IMG/VR virus record: IMGVR_UViG_3300010399_000045
Location: 1-54,684 of that record
Source: a virus
Reading direction: 5' to 3' (one strand)
Length of the DNA stretch: 54,684 bases
Positions 53,583-54,684 of this stretch are shown in pieces; the first letter of the stretch is position 1, and every line of letters begins with the position of its first letter. The notes under the pieces are model-generated. The model saw only the letters and a list, made by a program, of their open reading frames with translations. It ran no database searches and was not told the DNA's origin. A program made the position numbers and the translations under genes.

Positions 53583-54684
53583 CTAGTTGGGCCCGTAATT
53601 CGCCTGGTTCATCTGGGAGGCGCGGTCGATCGCGGACGGAAGTTCGCGCGCGATGCCGTAGGCGTCGGTCGCCTGGGTGTGCACGTTGAGCGATCCGATG
53701 TGCGTCTCCGCGCGCGACGAGTTGTTGCTGACGGTCGAACTCTGGTTGAAGAATCCGGTCCGCACCATCTGGTCGACCATCGGTGTACGCGGCCGCAGCT
53801 GATTTGACGCAGACTGCTCGCGCGCGATCTCAGAGAAGGTGGGGCCCTTCTCAGCGGCGGTAGTTGCCGACTTACGCACCTGCGCCTGCTGGCGCTCGCG
53901 CCACTGCCGCGAACCGGGGTAGCCCCAGTCGTTGAACCGTTCCTTGTTGATGTTGATCCCGATCCCGCCAGCCTCATAGTTCGGGTCGCCTTTGCTCCCC
54001 TGGTCGGTATACCCCTCGATGGTGTTGCTGCCAGCGAGTGCAGCGTCGGTCCGCCTGTTCATCTGCGCTGCAAACTTCGGGTCGTTCATCTTCTGCAGAT
54101 GCGCGTTGATCGACCTGTTGCGTATCGGATTGTAGAAGCTCTTTCCGCCGCCGATCGACGGGTGGCCGACGATCATGTCGCGCAGAGTCAGCGGGGGAAG
54201 GCCGCGCTTGGCGCGCGCCTGGTTGACCATCGCCGTCCGGTTCATAAGAGACTCGGCAACCGCCGGCCCGGCCCCCGGATTCTCGGAGCTGATGACAGCA
54301 CCCAGCAGCTTGCGCGTCTCCGGGTTCTCCTCCAGCTCCTTGGCAAAGGGTGCTCGCTGGGAGGCGAGGAAGGCGTTACCCGTCTTCGACAGGTCGCCAC
54401 CCAAACCAGCATCGGCTGCTCCACCGATTCCACCACCCCCTTGACGTCTGCCACCCCCGGACCCCGCATCGCCTCCTGGCGATCCCGCACCGCGCCCGAA
54501 ATTGCCGCCCCCACCGGAGCCAGACCCGCCCCCACCGCCGAGCGAGGCCTGCATGACACGGGCGTCGCCGAACTGCCCCCCACCGCTCGGACTGAACGCG
54601 GAACGCTGGAAGCCGAGGATATTCATCAGCCCGTCCAGGATGCCCTTTTTGGTACCCTCCTCCGCGCCCTTGCGCGTGGCGTCC
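53583..54684 (-). CDS. Tape measure protein, C-terminal part with hydrolase-like domain
   Basis: The frame is open through the window end (reads DATRKGAEEGTKKGILDGLMNILGFQ...), so the gene continues outside and its start is not seen. A Gly-rich linker (SLGGGGGSGSGGGGNFGRGAG) leads to a domain reading LGAVISSENPGAGPAVAESLMNRTAM... and IEGYTDQGSKGDPNYEAGGIGIN, which resembles cell-wall hydrolases carried by tape measure proteins. Such a domain would open peptidoglycan during DNA entry. The C-terminus is a helical Gln/Ser-rich tail. Confidence 0.7.
   Translation of the reverse strand, partial: DATRKGAEEGTKKGILDGLMNILGFQRSAFSPSGGGQFGDARVMQASLGGGGGSGSGGGGNFGRGAGSPGGDAGSGGGRRQGGGGIGGAADAGLGGDLSKTGNAFLASQRAPFAKELEENPETRKLLGAVISSENPGAGPAVAESLMNRTAMVNQARAKRGLPPLTLRDMIVGHPSIGGGKSFYNPIRNRSINAHLQKMNDPKFAAQMNRRTDAALAGSNTIEGYTDQGSKGDPNYEAGGIGININKERFNDWGYPGSRQWRERQQAQVRKSATTAAEKGPTFSEIAREQSASNQLRPRTPMVDQMVRTGFFNQSSTVSNNSSRAETHIGSLNVHTQATDAYGIARELPSAIDRASQMNQANYGPN

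Noticed and set aside
1-54684. tRNA genes
   Set aside because: No cloverleaf with a GGTTCGA-type T-loop was noticed in any gap; nearly all space is coding or ribozyme. A tRNAscan run could still find one.

Overview
The window is part of the genome of a GC-rich tailed double-stranded DNA phage. It has a dense, mostly overlapping gene layout, a phage replication module, a lysis cassette and a contractile-tail baseplate module (gpV-like spike, gpD-like hub, baseplate J, DUF2612 protein, tape measure), so the virion is probably a myovirus. The type II hammerheads and the base composition fit an alphaproteobacterial host, but the host is inferred, not shown. No terminase, capsid, portal or helicase gene is seen, so both ends of the window are internal to a larger genome.

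Layout. (1) 1-7600, plus strand: small hypothetical genes, a DUF932 protein and a DUF2786 protein in units of one to three genes. Each unit is separated from the next by a roughly 65-70 nt element, eleven in all. These elements are not terminators or riboswitches: each has the order GNC-GAAA / hairpin / GUC / hairpin / CUGANGA / GNC of a type II hammerhead self-cleaving ribozyme, plus a compensated pseudoknot between loop I and the 3' tail. This is the main finding. (2) 7600-11172: an overlapping operon of small genes ending in a Toprim primase. (3) 11173-18051: a regulatory gap, a sigma-like protein, and a 7-deazaguanine DNA-modification cluster (queD, queC, folE, dpdA) with unknown genes and a histone-H1-like protein, then a sliding clamp. 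(4) 18060-27257: replication and recombination (uracil-DNA glycosylase/PolA fusion, clamp loader, gp32-like SSB, RecA, resolvase-like nuclease), with an HNH homing-endonuclease remnant between ssb and recA. (5) 27261-38467: accessory genes (UDG-like protein, ThyX, nucleotidyltransferase, SLOG protein, SPFH membrane protein) and the gp47/gp46 (SbcD/SbcC) pair. (6) 38437-54684, minus strand: membrane and lysis genes, endolysin, two BNR paralogues, tail fibres, baseplate genes and the C-terminal part of the tape measure protein.

How the parts may work together. The plus strand carries early and middle functions and the minus strand late functions; the two converge at about 38.45 kb with overlapping gene ends. 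In the first region a long transcript could cut itself after each GUC. Each upstream fragment would then end in a stem III hairpin just after a stop codon, and each downstream fragment would begin with a stem I hairpin ahead of a purine-rich ribosome binding site. The que/dpd genes probably replace some guanines in phage DNA with a preQ0-type base as protection from restriction; queE is absent here and would have to come from the host or the rest of the phage genome.

No tRNA gene or CRISPR array was seen. No stretch longer than about 170 nt lacks a gene or ribozyme. Family assignments come from motifs read by eye; no database search was run.
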